A program made the translations under genes and the position numbers. Positions 34,795 to 46,728 of a stretch of DNA of 64,000 nucleotides are shown piece by piece (positions within the stretch are counted from its first letter, which is position 1; every line of letters starts with the position of its first letter). The stretch comes from Amylostereum areolatum (taxonomy: Eukaryota > Basidiomycota > Agaricomycetes > Russulales > Stereaceae). The notes beneath the pieces are model-generated. The model had not been told where the DNA came from and did no database searches. It saw only the letters and a list, made by a program, of their open reading frames with translations. The stretch spans positions 1 through 64,000 of the forward strand of contig SAXG01000049.1 in assembly GCA_012932865.1 (NCBI GenBank). The letters are read 5' to 3'.

Positions 34795-36675
34795 ATGGCG
34801 GCTCACGAGGTATATCCTGCCAAGCTCTGTGCGCTTGCCCGCGGATACGCACTTTGGGAGCCAACCCCAGGCATCGATGCGGTCACGAACAGACGCAAGC
34901 GGGCTGTGCGCGTAGGAGACGTCGGTTACATGCACATGGGCATGTTTCAAATCCTCTTCAACATACACCTTACGGAGAATGACCCAGAACAGGCGACGGA
35001 CCTACCAGAATACTTCGAACCCCTCCCCATCGATCGAAGCCGTAAGATCTCGAAGCTATATCGTGCGCAGAATGTCTACAAGTCCGGTGGCGTCCAGTCC
35101 GTCGGTGTCGTCTTCGGGGCTGAGGGGTGCGTGCATATCCCGTTATCGTATCGGCTGGGTTATTGAATATACTTATGCCTGCAGACCCATGCTTGCGGGA
35201 GCGACAGCTTCGTTCACGGCCACACGACACCAGGGTGCTATTCTTGCCGTCGCAGGAAAAGTTGACGTGGAAAACATCGGAAAACATCCTCTGTATGCAA
35301 GACTACAAAAACTACATCATCAAGAACATTGAAAGTTGGCATGCCTTTACGGTGAGGAACGGCCTGGGCTTAAAGATGGAGCAGATCATACTCGTCTCAG
35401 GCCGCGACCTTGTCAAATCGTGGGCAAATGCGGCGTTCTGCAATACAGAATTTGAGGCTAGCGTGTCCCTTGAGGCCGACATCGCGATGGTATCAGGAAT
35501 CAAGCTGGCCGTCAATGTCAGATTCAGCAACATTGACGGCGCAGATTACGGGTGGGGTCCCCAACAAGACGAGTTGGTCGATGTTCCAACCCAAGCTTCT
35601 GCCGGCCCGGGCGCAGACCCTGAACGTGAAACATCTCCGTCTACAGATGTTGCGCCTTCCTCTAGCAACACCTTTTCACCATTAATCTACGCTAGTGCTT
35701 ACCATGGACGTGTTATACCCCCTGATCAGTGTATATTCATGCGTCGATACCGAGTCAAACATCGGCGGTTCCTGGGGAAGAAGCTCTTCGCCAATGCGGA
35801 GCCCCGTAATCCGAACGAGGACGACTCAGAGGACCGAGGCGAGGGCGAGGATATGACTAGTTCCGTGTCAGAAAATGAAGTCCTTGTCGACTCTGAGCTT
35901 GAGCCTGTGCGTGTGTTTCGATTTCTCCATGGCGCTAGCTTCTTACTCTGACGCGCAGTGTTGTGACCCACTCGAAATTCTATTGGACTACGTCTTGAAG
36001 GTAGGCTTCACGGCGCCTTTCAGCACACAGCGTCACCTCCCTAGAAATCGGACGCCGATCTTGCGATTGCTCATGACGACAATTTAATTCCCATTATCCG
36101 AGTGAGTTGCGTTTGCTACCACCGGGTTCATGCTCTGACCTGTAACACGCGAAAGGACCTCGAAGACGCATCGAGCCTCTCGCATATTTTGTCTACTCAA
36201 AATCCCGTAGTTGCCTACAGTGGCCCTGAAGCTTCTGGGATATCTACCGGGCGCATACAGTTCCAGGAAGACGACGAATACTACCCGAAACTATCTAGCG
36301 GGTCGAGATATTCCCACAGCTTGACTGAAGATTCCGTTGGCCGCAATACGTTGGACTCCTCATCTGGAATTGGTTATAGCGCGCAAGGTTTGAGTTTGAG
36401 TTTTGCTGTAGCTTCGGCCTACTAACACCTACACCGTATATCCAGCCTCACATGACAGAATCCCTGACTTCCCCCCGGATCGTTATCCAGAAGATTCTGG
36501 GCAGTCAGAGGAGCTCCGTGGGTCCGAATCGACCTTGTTTTCTTCAACTGGGCCACTTGGGGTGAAGAGAGTTAGATGGGGTATGCCGCACGAGATCATC
36601 TCGTCGAGAGATTCGGGTGCCCCGGAGGTTGAGGGCTCCAGCTCCGAGAATGAAGAGCTGAGCGGCGAGGAATAA
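34795..36675 (+). pseudogene. Conserved agaricomycete protein, copy B, with a 10-bp duplication
   Basis: Exons 34795-35126, 35185-35906, 35959-36000, 36045-36101, 36156-36387 and 36446-36675 mirror copy A; exon 1 is 332 bases in both. In exon 2 the unit GGAAAACATC stands twice in tandem (35269-35288), shifting the frame: KVDVENI reads before it and QDYKNYIIKNIESWHAF after it in another frame. Removing one unit gives 534 residues matching copy A throughout, plus an extra acidic/Ser-rich C terminus. As written, translation would stop at about 35332. It may be a recent null allele or an assembly error. Confidence 0.7.
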
Positions 36676-37271
36676 ACAACAGGGCATCTCGTTGGAGACA
36701 GTGCATTCATCAGCGCTCAGCCCCCGTTTGCGCTACCCGTATGTTTCGGACATCGAAGTCTACTGCGTCAATACCCGCTATATCGATTACTTGCTTATAA
36801 CTTATGTTGCGCGAGACCTCAAGGCCTCATCGATGACAATAGGTCTCATACGGCGCGGTCGTGCTTTGAATCATTCGATGCTCGCTGAGCGCTGGGCACC
36901 AACCGAACACACTGTCAACACTGTGACTTCAGCAATCCAATCATGTCCCTTAATCCGGACCGTACTAGATCTCTTATCATTTCCACCTTCCGACGGCGAG
37001 CGATATGACCTCTCAAATTCGTGCACAAACTTGTCCTGACCGTCGGATGCTTCTCCGACTCGCGGCCATGCCTTTGCAAGCTTGCTCACTGAGTACGACC
37101 GGCAACTTATCGGGCCGTGACATCGGACCGTCAGGCCGTTCCAGCGGGGGACCGAGGCTGACCGAGGCAAACTTCGGAAGCTAGAGACATGTGCCCACCC
37201 TCTCCAACAACAATACTTATGTCCCTCCTCCTCCCCGACCTCCTTCACACTTATCAAGCACACCGAAAAAG
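36676..37271. other. Spacer, GAL1 promoter side
   Basis: Nothing recognised apart from unsupported frames on both strands. Confidence 0.5.
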
Positions 37272-39331
37272 ATGGCGGCTCAACTCCCTATTCCTGTCTA
37301 CACCTCTCTAGACCAGCTCTATTCGGATTTGGGGACGGCAACAGATCATGCGTACGCCATCCTCTTTCTCTCTTCCTTTTTTTCTTCTCCGCTCACACGA
37401 CCTCCACGAACGGCACAGCATACGATGGAATGCCCTCGCGGAAGACTTTGAGCGGAGGTTTGGGCGGAAACCTGCCTACATCGCGCGCGCACCAGGCCGT
37501 GTCAAGTACGTTCTTCTCATCCACATCACTCGCCCAAATTGATGTTTTTCTCAGTCTTATCGGAGAGCACATCGACTACGCACTCTTTGGGGTACTCCCC
37601 GCCGCCGTCGAGCGCGATATTCTGATCGCGTGTGCTCCGCGCGAGCCCGTCGCCAAAGCGTACGGCGCCGTCAACGCGCAGAACCTCCTCCCCAAGTACA
37701 CCGCCCAGACGTTCTCCCCCATGCGCCTTCGCAAGAACTCGATCACGGAGGATCCAGGGGTGGCAGCTGTCCACGTCGAAGAGTGGCACCTTGACATCGA
37801 CAAGAAGGAGCTTCGGTGGGAGAGTTATGTCAAAGCGGGATACTACGTGAGTCCGCAGTCTTTCTGGCGATCTCGTTTTCGTTGGAAGTGGGGCGCTCTT
37901 GACTTATCCATGCATCAACTAATCTGCTTTCTAGGGTGTCCTGAACGCCTTCTTTTCCTCGTCCACCGACGACCACCCTGTCCCTGTCGACCTCCTTGTG
38001 ACCGGCACCGTACCCGCGGGATCCGGCCTCTCCTCATCCGCCGCCATGGTCGTCGCCTCTACTCTCGCCTTTTTAGCTGCCAACCAGAAGCTCGAGGGCG
38101 TGTCCAAGGGTGCCCTCGTCCAAATGGCCGTCGCAAACGAGAAGCGCGTCGGGGTCAACTCGGGAGGGTACGACGTTCTACCGCCCGTCCTTCGTTCTGC
38201 ACGCTGACGTCACCTCCAGGATGGACCAGGCCGCGTCCGTCATCTCGACGACCGCGTCCGCACTCTATGTCTCCTTTTTCCCCCACCTTGCCGCGACACC
38301 CATCCGCCTCCCCGGCTCCTCCTCCGCAGGCCCGCGCGCCACCTTCATCCTCGCCAACTCGCTCGTCACGTCCGAGAAGGCTGTGCACGCGCGCACGCGG
38401 TACAACCTGCGCGTCGTCGAGACGCTCGTCGGCGCGCGGGTGCTCGCGCACAAGCTCGGGCTGCCCCTCAAGGACGCCAAGGAGCGTCCGACGCTGCGCG
38501 AGGTCGTCGGGAGGCTCGGGGGCGAGCCGGCGGAGGGCTGGACGGGGGAAGAGGGCGATGCGGCGTTGAAAGCGGCGCTGGAGAAGGCCAGGGAGAAGGT
38601 GGAGGTGCTCAGGCCTGAGGGTGCGGGCGAGGACGGACAGCTGGGCGTGACCATGCCCGAGATGGTCGCCTGGAGTGGGATGGACCCGGAGGAGTTCCGC
38701 GAAGTCTACCTCTCCTGGATCGACGGTACGTTCTCCTTCCACCCTTTCCCTTAGTTTGCGTGGCGTCTGACGTGTCCTCCAGTCGAGGCAACCCACTTCC
38801 AGCTGTACAAACGTGCGAAGCACGTGTTCGAGGAGGCCCTGCGGGTGCTCGCGTTCCGGGACGTGTGCGTGCGGGCAGAGAGGGACGGGGACGAGGGGGA
38901 GGGCGTGCTTCGGCAGCTGGGCGCGATCATGGATGCGTCAATGGAGAGCTGCAGCGCGGTATTCGAGTGCGCGTGTCCGGAGCTGGACGAGCTGACGCGG
39001 ATCGCGCGGGCGGCGGGGGCATATGGAAGTAGGTTGACCGGTCAGTCATCTTCGATCCGTTTCCTCAATGGGGTACAATACTGATAATGACATAGGAGCG
39101 GGATGGGGCGGCTGCACGGTGTCGCTCGTCGCGGACGATAACGTCGAGGCGTTCATCGAGACGCTGCGGACGACGTACCCCGCGTACAAGGGTCTCGAAG
39201 GCGAGGCGCTCACTGAAGTAGTGTTTGCGACCAAGCCGAGCAGCGGCGCCTGTGGTGCGTTTTCTGCGATTTCGTCTGCTCGATGCAGCTTGCTGACGGG
39301 GGCATGGGCAGTGTTTAAATTTGAAGATTAG
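37272..39331 (+). CDS. GAL1: Galactokinase
   Basis: Phosphorylates galactose to galactose-1-phosphate in the cytosolic Leloir pathway. Eight exons (37272-37351, 37419-37505, 37555-37846, 37935-38167, 38220-38725, 38783-39040, 39096-39254, 39312-39331) sum to 545 codons. The GHMP-kinase signatures are ARAPGRVNLIGEHIDY near residue 50, TVPAGSGLSSSAAMVV (ATP loop) and TGAGWGGCTVSLV at the C terminus. Length (544) fits fungal galactokinases. The gene is intact. No other GAL gene is adjacent. Confidence 0.95.
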
Positions 39332-40655
39332 ACTAGACCACGTCGTGTCGGAGGCATAAGTAAGTAGTTGTAAGAGCTTGTAAAGTAGGTTACATATCGT
39401 TTTATCATACGACGCTCTCTGTGAATGCCAGGACTCAGCCAGGACTCAGATTTACAAAGTGCAGACCTGTGCAGACAAGGACCTAGATCTGGTCGCCTGT
39501 AATTCACCGACACTTTGACATTGACATGACATGTCGTGTCGTCGACGGGGCAACAAATTTGTAAATTGCATCGCGCCAATCACATAATGTATGCTGTACA
39601 GATGTCCCGATCCCTCGTGGGGATTGGGGATTTGTATTTTTTATAACGACCCTGAGGGTTTTTGAAGTTCATGTTTGAACTCTGAAGAACGCCGTGCAAG
39701 GCCGCACGCCTGGCTTCGCCCGCGTAGCCAGGGATGTAGCTGTAATACGTCGATACGCTGTTGATTTTCCTACTCTGCATCGACCGAAAGTTCCTTTTTT
39801 CACTACCACGGTATGGAATGGTTTACTCGAGGCCACCGGTGCGGTATCCGGAGCGCGGCGCGACGGTTCTCGCCGAGCCGTTCCTCGGTAACCGGGATCA
39901 TTGTCAACGACAAATTACACTCGCCAGCTCTCCGGGTCGGCTTTTCAGACAATGTTTGCCCGTCGAACTTCCACCTTCAAGATGTTGCATCGATTGCAGC
40001 ATAAACCCAGACTGCTCAAAAAAGAAGATCGCGTGCGGTGCACGGCTGCCCAGTCTTGTAGTTACGTCCACATCCCCCTTCATTCTCGATGCTTGCAGCT
40101 GATCACACCCCCGAACCTGCCCAGTAAAGCAAAGATCAAGACAAGGCTAACAAGCTCACGAGTCGGAGTCATGCAAGGCTCGAGAACTGATCTGAGCTCG
40201 TGTGAAATTCCCGCAGCGAGGTCGGACCCAAGGACTCCGTCGTCGTTCGGCATGGGAGGCTGTCCTGCGTCCACGCCGTCTCTCTTGCTCCCTTCGCGCG
40301 ATCCGTGCAGATCCGAGCCCAGAACGGCTGGGCCTGTCAACCCACTGCAAATTGACGGCCAAGTTGTCTGTCCATTGATCGTTGTAAGGTGTGTCGGCTT
40401 GTGTCGGGCTCATCCAGAGCCATTCCATCACTGCTCGTCCTCTGAACGTTACTCTTACGCCGCTACGCGCCAACCCATAGGCCCATCACGAAAGATCGAC
40501 GATGCCAAGTAGTTGCCATGTTGCGTTTTGATTATTCCGTCACTAAACCTGCGCCATGTAGCTGGTTCAAACCGCCCAGAGTCGCCCCTCCTTTCCAGAC
40601 GGTTTTGCAGGGCGGAATTTGTCCTCGCGGTCGGTCACCCGGTCAGCCTCCGCTC
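39332..40655. other. Long spacer
   Basis: About 1.3 kb with only unsupported frames. It probably includes the promoter of the repeat-peptide gene. Confidence 0.5.
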
Positions 40656-40663
40656 TATATAAA
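40656..40663 (+). promoter_or_regulatory. TATA box of the repeat-peptide gene
   Basis: TATATAAA lies about 190 bases before the ATG at 40849, followed by a pyrimidine-rich leader. Confidence 0.5.
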
Positions 40664-40848
40664 GGTGGATCCAAATGTCTCCTTTTCTCCAGCTTCGGTC
40701 GCTCACATTCGTATTTTCTTCGTCGTTAGGTGCTGGTTCGCCTCTTCTCTTTCTCTTCCCCTCTCTTCGCCTTTTGCTTCACTTCGTCTTCACGAATATC
40801 CTTATCCGTCACCTATACATTCCCTCAATTCAAACTTCGTCGTTCAAC

Positions 40849-42357
40849 ATGTACGCCAACACCGCCAACATCCTCGCCCTTGTCGTCGTCGCCGCCCAGG
40901 TCGGCCCCACCTTCGCAGCTCCTTTCATTATTCCTGGCAATGTACCGTGCGTGTTCCTATTACTTTCGATGACATCGGTGCTTACTTTCGAGCGTAGGGC
41001 CGCCTCCACTATTCCCCAGCAGTACACTCCGCAGGGCATCCCCAGCGCACAGTGCGTATGCTGTGGTCCGTTTTCTTTCCCCGCTCATCCGCCCCTCGTC
41101 CTACAGGCCCGTGAAACGCCTTAACTCCATCACCGCGGGTCTGACCGAAGGAACCACCAGCAGCGTTGTCCCAGCTGGGGTCTCATTCAATGTCTACGGC
41201 CGTGATGAAATGCCTGAAAAGCGCATCCAGGCGGTCGTTCAGGGTCTTGTCGAGGGCGCTGCCAGTGGCCTGACGTCGGGTGGTCTCTCACGCATTTTCG
41301 GTCGAGAGTGAGCTGCTTGTCCCCGTGGATCTTGTGTTGGTGCTGAAAGTACGCGTAGGGAACACGACAAACGCATCGGGGCTGTCGTCGAGGGCCTTAT
41401 CGAAGGCGCCGCCAGCGGCCTCACGTCAGGTGGTCTCTCCCACGTCTTCAACAGGGAGTAAGTGACTTTTTCGCCGAGCATGGCTTTTACTGACACGTTG
41501 TTCAGGGAGCATGAGAAGCGCATCGGGGCTGTCGTCGAGGGTCTCATCGACGGCGCCGCGAGCGGTCTCACCTCCGGCGGTCTCAGCCGCATCTTCGGAC
41601 GTGACGAGCAGCCAGAGAAGCGCATCGGAGCTGTCGTTGAGGGCCTGATCGATGGCGCCGCTAGCGGCCTGACATCTGGCGGGCTCTCGCGCATTTTCGG
41701 ACGCGAGGAGCAACCAGAGAAGCGCATCGGAGCTGTCGTTGAGGGTCTTATCGAAGGCGCCGCGAGTGGTATCGCCTCGGGAGGTCTCTCCCACGTCTTC
41801 AACAGGGAGTAAGTGCGCTTTCTATCGGGTATGGCTTTTACTGACATCTTCTGCAGGGAGCATGAGAAGCGCATCGGGGCTGTCGTCGAGGGTCTTATCG
41901 AAGGCGCCGCAAGTGGTCTCACCTCGGGCGGTCTCTCCCACGTATTTAACAGGGAGTAAGTAGCTTTTTTTCATCGGGTATGGTTCCCACTGACATTGTT
42001 TATAGGGAGCATGAGAAGCGCATCGGGGCTGTTGTCTCGGGTCTCATCGACGGTGCCGCGAGCGGTCTGACCTCTGGCGGTCTCAACCGCATCTTCGGCA
42101 GAGAGTACGTGACCTTACTCTTGGGAGATAGCTGCCACTGACATCCGTTGCAGCGAGTATGAAAAGCGTATTGGAGCTGTCGTCGCCGGTCTCATCGACG
42201 GTGCTGCGAGCGGTCTCACTTCCGGCGGTCTCAACCGCATCTTCAACAGAGAGTATGTTCTATGCTCCTTGCCACACTGCTCGCGATCTGATCATGGTCT
42301 GTTATTAGCGCTCTCTTCGACGCCCTCAGCGCCCGCGCCATCGACGACCTTGAGTAA
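40849..42357 (+). CDS. Secreted repeat protein, candidate kexin-processed peptide precursor
   Basis: Nine exons (40849-40946, 40998-41051, 41107-41307, 41359-41457, 41506-41808, 41857-41955, 42006-42104, 42154-42252, 42309-42357) sum to 367 codons. An N-terminal signal peptide (ILALVVVAAQVGPTFA) is followed by a divergent first segment and eight repeats of 33-34 residues. The consensus starts AVVEGLIEGAASGLTSGG and continues LSxxFxRE, and the repeats are joined at E-x-x-E-K-R or similar. Lys-Arg closes every unit up to the last repeat, as expected for Golgi kexin (Kex2) cleavage, and would release near-identical Gly/Ala-rich amphipathic peptides. Most repeats are one 99-base exon. Function unknown; a RiPP-like or structural/secreted peptide is possible. 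Confidence 0.85.
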
Positions 42358-42638
42358 ATATTTGAACGACATAACGACGAACGACAACGATACACGATGT
42401 ACTCGAACTGGACGCGCCGCCGGCGGTTCTCCAGTTCGTGGTGAAGTTTCAGGATCATGGTGTATAATAGAGGGTAATATGTTTGGATACGTACCGTACT
42501 AGTAGGACTTTGTAACCTTCCTAACGACAATCGAATGACGCGCCGAGCCATTCTAATATCTGTCCGAGTTGTGATTTTTCACGTCGACGCTAACTTGGTG
42601 GTGATCGGCGCTCCGACTCGCTCGTCCCACGCTCACTA

Positions 42639-43260
42639 GCTCCGTTCAAAGTTCTCGCAGAACGCTGCGAAGATCTTACGCAGAAAGGCTGCGAAGAAAG
42701 TGCGAAGATTTGCTCGGCTTCACCCGACATTGTGACCTCCTGTGATTTTATGTGACTTTCGTGACTACGACGTCCGCTCTCCGCCTCGAAGTCGTGCATT
42801 TCTTGCATCTCACATCACTTTCTCACTCAGAGTATCACTTCTGCGAAATATAAACCCTCACGCTTGAATAAGACCTTACTCTAGCCAGCGTGCTTAGTGG
42901 CATAAGTACAACTTAGCATCACAGATGCCCTCTCTCGGCAAATCCTGACCACGCACAATGTGGCCAATGGTCGCGTTTGAGTCATGTTGAAATTTTCTGG
43001 AAGGATATCCCCTCCGTGGATGGTCAATGCTATATTTCTATGCCTTTTTTCAATGTGTGCACCGTGGTATACTAAGTTACCTCCAGCTGTAGGCATGTCG
43101 GCATTGTCGGTCGGACGCGCGTTACACTTGCGTGATGTCGGCGACCTTTCGGACCGCCACAGGCTGTGACCTTATGTAAGGAAGTACAGATCTTCGCACT
43201 TTCTTCGCGCACTTTCTGCGTAAGATCTTCGCAGCGTTCTGCGAGAACTTTGAACGGAGC
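42639..43260. mobile_element. 622-bp MITE with ~77-bp inverted repeats and TA duplication
   Basis: The left end GCTCCGTTCAAAGTTCTCGC and the next ~55 bases recur in reverse complement at the right end, with few mismatches. TA stands on both sides (42637-42638 and 43261-43262), the duplication made by Tc1/mariner-type transposases. No transposase is encoded, so it is non-autonomous. It lies between the two secreted repeat-protein genes. Confidence 0.85.
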
Positions 43261-43262
43261 TA

Positions 43263-44120
43263 CTTTCAGTTTCGCCGCTTTGCGCTCGTCAAGCGACGGA
43301 CAAGATTTGTGAAGACCCGTCCCCCGGGAGCCAACATTGTAGACGGACTTCGGACATAATTCAAGCGGAGCAAGCTCTCCAAACCGCTGACCGGGCCTTC
43401 GTACGAATCATCGCGGCTTGCTAATTTCACGTTGACCAGCGTGCTGCCAAACATCCCTCCATTCACACCACGACATCTCCTTGAGCTCTCCCCTCTATAA
43501 CTGGCTCTGCTGTGATGCATCTTGACTTGTACAAATCGATGGGCGGAGGCCGACTTTTGGCGGGCAACTCTTTGGGCGTCTTCACTGGTGTCCGAGTGGA
43601 AAACCTGGCTGGCCCCCAGTTCCTCGTTTTCGAAACCAGTTTCCAGATACGAATGATAACCCGGATGTTCGTAGGACCTCTGGGCCGATGTTACACGGCT
43701 TGCCTCGATCGGATGGCGGTAATCCAAGTCAAGACGTCCAACTCTTCGCTCCGCGCCTTCATGACTGCGCTCGCTGGCAGCAGCCTTCACGCACAATCTC
43801 CCCATCAAAATTACAATATTGGATCGATATTATAACGACATTTCGGTCAGTATATGACAGGGGTCAATCCATGAAAGGTGCGTACCCCCCCCCTCTCCAG
43901 CGATGGAGTTCCTTCCGATGCCCCCACTTTTAATCTTCGTTTCTGTCAGCCGTACATGACGCCGCGCCCTGACGCAGACGTTTCGTGAAAATATGAGTTA
44001 GAAGATAAGTACCACGTTTCACCTTCACACACCCTTGACGGCTGACGTGAATCACCATGAAGCACTGCAGCTGATTGATTACTCCCACCGCAATTAGCCT
44101 ACTGATGCTGCATTTTTCGT
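43263..44120. other. Spacer
   Basis: Two overlapping antisense frames (43266-43808 minus, 43512-43835 plus) carry no domain. I do not call either. Confidence 0.4.
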
Positions 44121-44123
44121 TCA

Positions 44124-44130
44124 TATATAA
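44124..44130 (+). promoter_or_regulatory. TATA box of the RYPPD repeat gene
   Basis: TATATAA about 150 bases before the ATG at 44278. Confidence 0.45.
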
Positions 44131-44277
44131 GCCGCGCTCGTCGTCGGAGTTCTGCAGTCTTCGCTGCTCATCCACTCGTTCGTGTACAGGCGCTGGTAGC
44201 CTTTCATCCTCTTCCAAGTACTCTTTTTGCACTTCACGACCCATCATCCTACGTTCACTTCAACGATCCTTATTATC

Positions 44278-44881
44278 ATGCGTGTTTCATCCGTTACCGC
44301 CTTCCTCGCCGCCGCTATCGCGCTAGTCACACCTGTCATCGCGGCGCCTACCCCTTCGTGCGTCCCATGGTGCCCTTACCTTGTGTGTACTCTTACTGAT
44401 GACGCTTTGGGCGTTTAATAGGTATGCCGTCGAGTTGAAGGCACGCTACCCGCCTGATGTCGAAAACTTCCTCAACGATCTGTTCAACCGCGACGAGGTT
44501 GTCACAGAGCGTTATCCCCCGGACGTCGAACGCTTCCTCAACGACCTGTTCAGCCGCAACGTCGCCGTGACCGCGCGCTACCCTCCCGACATCGAGAGGC
44601 TCTTCAATAACCTGTTCAGTCGCACCGAGGTCGTCACCGCACGGTATCCCCCGGATATCCAGAACTTCTTGAACAGCTTATTCACGCGTGACCTCGCTGT
44701 TGAGCCTGTACAGGCGCGGACACCTCCATTTATTCAACCTCTTCAAGCTCGGTACCCCCCGGATATCCAGAACTTCCTCGACAACCTGTTTGGTCGTGAG
44801 ACGTGCGTCCGTCTGACCTCGATTTTAAATATGTTACTGAAGGAACGCACTCCCTGCAGCGCAAGTGATAACTTTTCATGA
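44278..44881 (+). CDS. Secreted protein with 22-residue RYPPD repeats
   Basis: Exons 44278-44357, 44422-44802 and 44860-44881 give 160 residues. A signal peptide (MRVSSVTAFLAAAIALVTPV, cut near IAA) is followed by five units of the form RYPPD(V/I)xxFLNxLFxR plus a short variable linker, and one divergent unit (RTPPFIQPLQA). Units are spaced about 22 residues. Basic residues bound each unit, but there is no Lys-Arg pair, so classical kexin cleavage is less obvious than in the gene at 40849. Family unknown. The region 44882-45131 after it shows nothing. Confidence 0.7.
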
Positions 44882-45131
44882 TAATTTGACAATGAGTTCG
44901 CTTTGTCGCGGCTCTGGGATAGGGCTTCGACTCATGGGTGCGCGTTGCAGGCAGCGCGTGCCCTTGAGTCTAGCAGTGGTTCCGTAGTAGTACTTTCAGG
45001 ATCGGCTTTCATGTTGTAACATCCCTGTACACGAATGCGATGCGTTGACTCATTTTCACGAACATGCTCGTCAGTCCAGGCTGTGTACAGTGCATGCACG
45101 CAGCTCTATTCGTTCGACATACTCGATAACA

Positions 45132-46728
45132 CTACACTGCGACTGTCGCTGAGTCGACAGTTTCCCTCTCACCTCGCCCTTCGGATAACTCGTCTGCCAC
45201 CCTCGGCGTATGCGAGCCTTCCTTTCGACTATCATTGTCTCCGCCATAGCTCTCCACATCTTCGTTCCGTGTATATGAACTCTCGCGGCCTTGGCCTCGG
45301 AAGTTGGAGATCGCAAAAGAGCGGAGATCAAAGGTACTGGTGTACCATCGGCTCGTTGCTTGAGAGCGTTGGGCTTGTTGCGAGGGGTGCACCCCCGCGG
45401 GGTGTGCGAATGCCATGGTAGCGTCGGGAGGGAGTTCAGAATTTCCATAACCATGCGACTTCCGGAGGAACACGATGAGTATGATGAGTGTGGGGTACAT
45501 CGCCTACATCCCCATGTACATAAGGATGAGTGTACGGTCAGGGATGGAACAAATAACGCGTACCGTGAGCTGGGTGACTATGTGGATGAGGTACGGACCG
45601 AAACTTCCCAACAGGGGCGTAATGTTAGCAATGATGTTGAGGGTCTGTTTCCACATTTTCTGATAATGAGACCACAGTGCTGTAAGAAGAACGAGAACGT
45701 ACCCAGATACAGCAGTACAAAAAGCTCGACTCGACAAGCAGCAAGAGCACGCTCACCACGGTTGATTTGTTTCCCTGCCCGTCCTTCTTGAACTCGCGAC
45801 GCGATACCCTGAATCGATAAGAGCTCGGTGAGAAGAAACGCACAAGATGCAGATAATCGACGCGTACAATGCGCGGTAGGCGATAAGCACCGTTGACCAT
45901 ACGTTAGACAAGAGCGAGACGCAAAGAGACACCAAGGGGACCACGGGTATATCGCCTCGAACGGTTTTGAGGCTCGCGATCTCGTCTTGAATAATGACAA
46001 AAACGTTAAATGCTGTTTATCATATCCTCAGCATCCGTCCGATAGCGTCGCTGCGCATAAGGCTCACCTAAAATCACAAAGGCGAGCACTACCGAAGAGA
46101 TGACGACCGCCCTATTCTTCTCCCACACGATGCACGCGCGCCAAAGCACCACAGCGTCGCTCAATACGATCTAATGCAATCCGCCGTTATTATCCTAAAT
46201 TTGAGTTGTATTAAGACTCGAGGGAGACCCACGTTTATAGAAACCAATGCGCTATCCATAGAGTGTATTGCCGGGTTCGTAGGCGTCTGTGCGCCTGTTA
46301 GAGCAACACTGCGGACCTGCACGACGAGGTCGTTCCACACAGATTCGATATCGAGGCCTAGCTGCATGGCGGAGACGATGTACATCGCCAGTGTGACAAC
46401 AAGAAGGAACTTCCTTTCAGGTGTGGTGAGGCCTCGACGTCTACTGGGGCGTCAAAAAGGGCATTATGCGCGGTGTATACGGTATACGCACATCATAATG
46501 TATGTCGAAAAGATGATGAGAAGTGTGAACATGCCTAAACGGGTCCGAGCCATTGATTAGTCATTTATCGAGAACGCATCGCGACCCTCTAAGTGCCGGC
46601 GTACCAAAAACGATGGCCGCTACGATCACAGGAAGCACGAAGGTAAGTGTCGTGTCGTCCAGAGTTGCGAGTGTTTCCTCGATTCGGACTGCAGCCGTGG
46701 AATTGAAAGGGGAAGATGACGAGGACAT
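45132..46728 (-). CDS. Seven-transmembrane protein, copy 1
   Basis: Many short introns. It starts at the ATG at 46726-46728 (MSSSSSPFNSTAAVRIEETL) with exons 46605-46728, 46492-46534 and from 46440. Hydrophobic helices follow: TFVLPVIVAAIVFGMFTLL, FLLVVTLAMYIVSAMQLGL, VLSDAVVLWRACIVWEKN, VVISSVVLAFVIL, VSLCVSLLSNVWSTVLIAYR, VVSVLLLLVESSFLYCCIW and MYPTLIILIVFLRKSHG, then a polar tail. The order (WRACIVW, ALLVESG-type, GMYPTLIIVLV) is that of a very common agaricomycete 7TM family of unknown ligand. The frame looks intact, though I did not verify every junction. Confidence 0.7.

Noticed and set aside
40849..42357. Assembly collapse or artefact as source of the repeats
   Set aside because: The units differ at several positions and are separated by distinct introns, so they are genuine separate copies.
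43266..43808. 180-codon minus-strand frame beside the MITE
   Set aside because: Composition not protein-like and contradicted by an overlapping plus-strand frame; no homology recognised.
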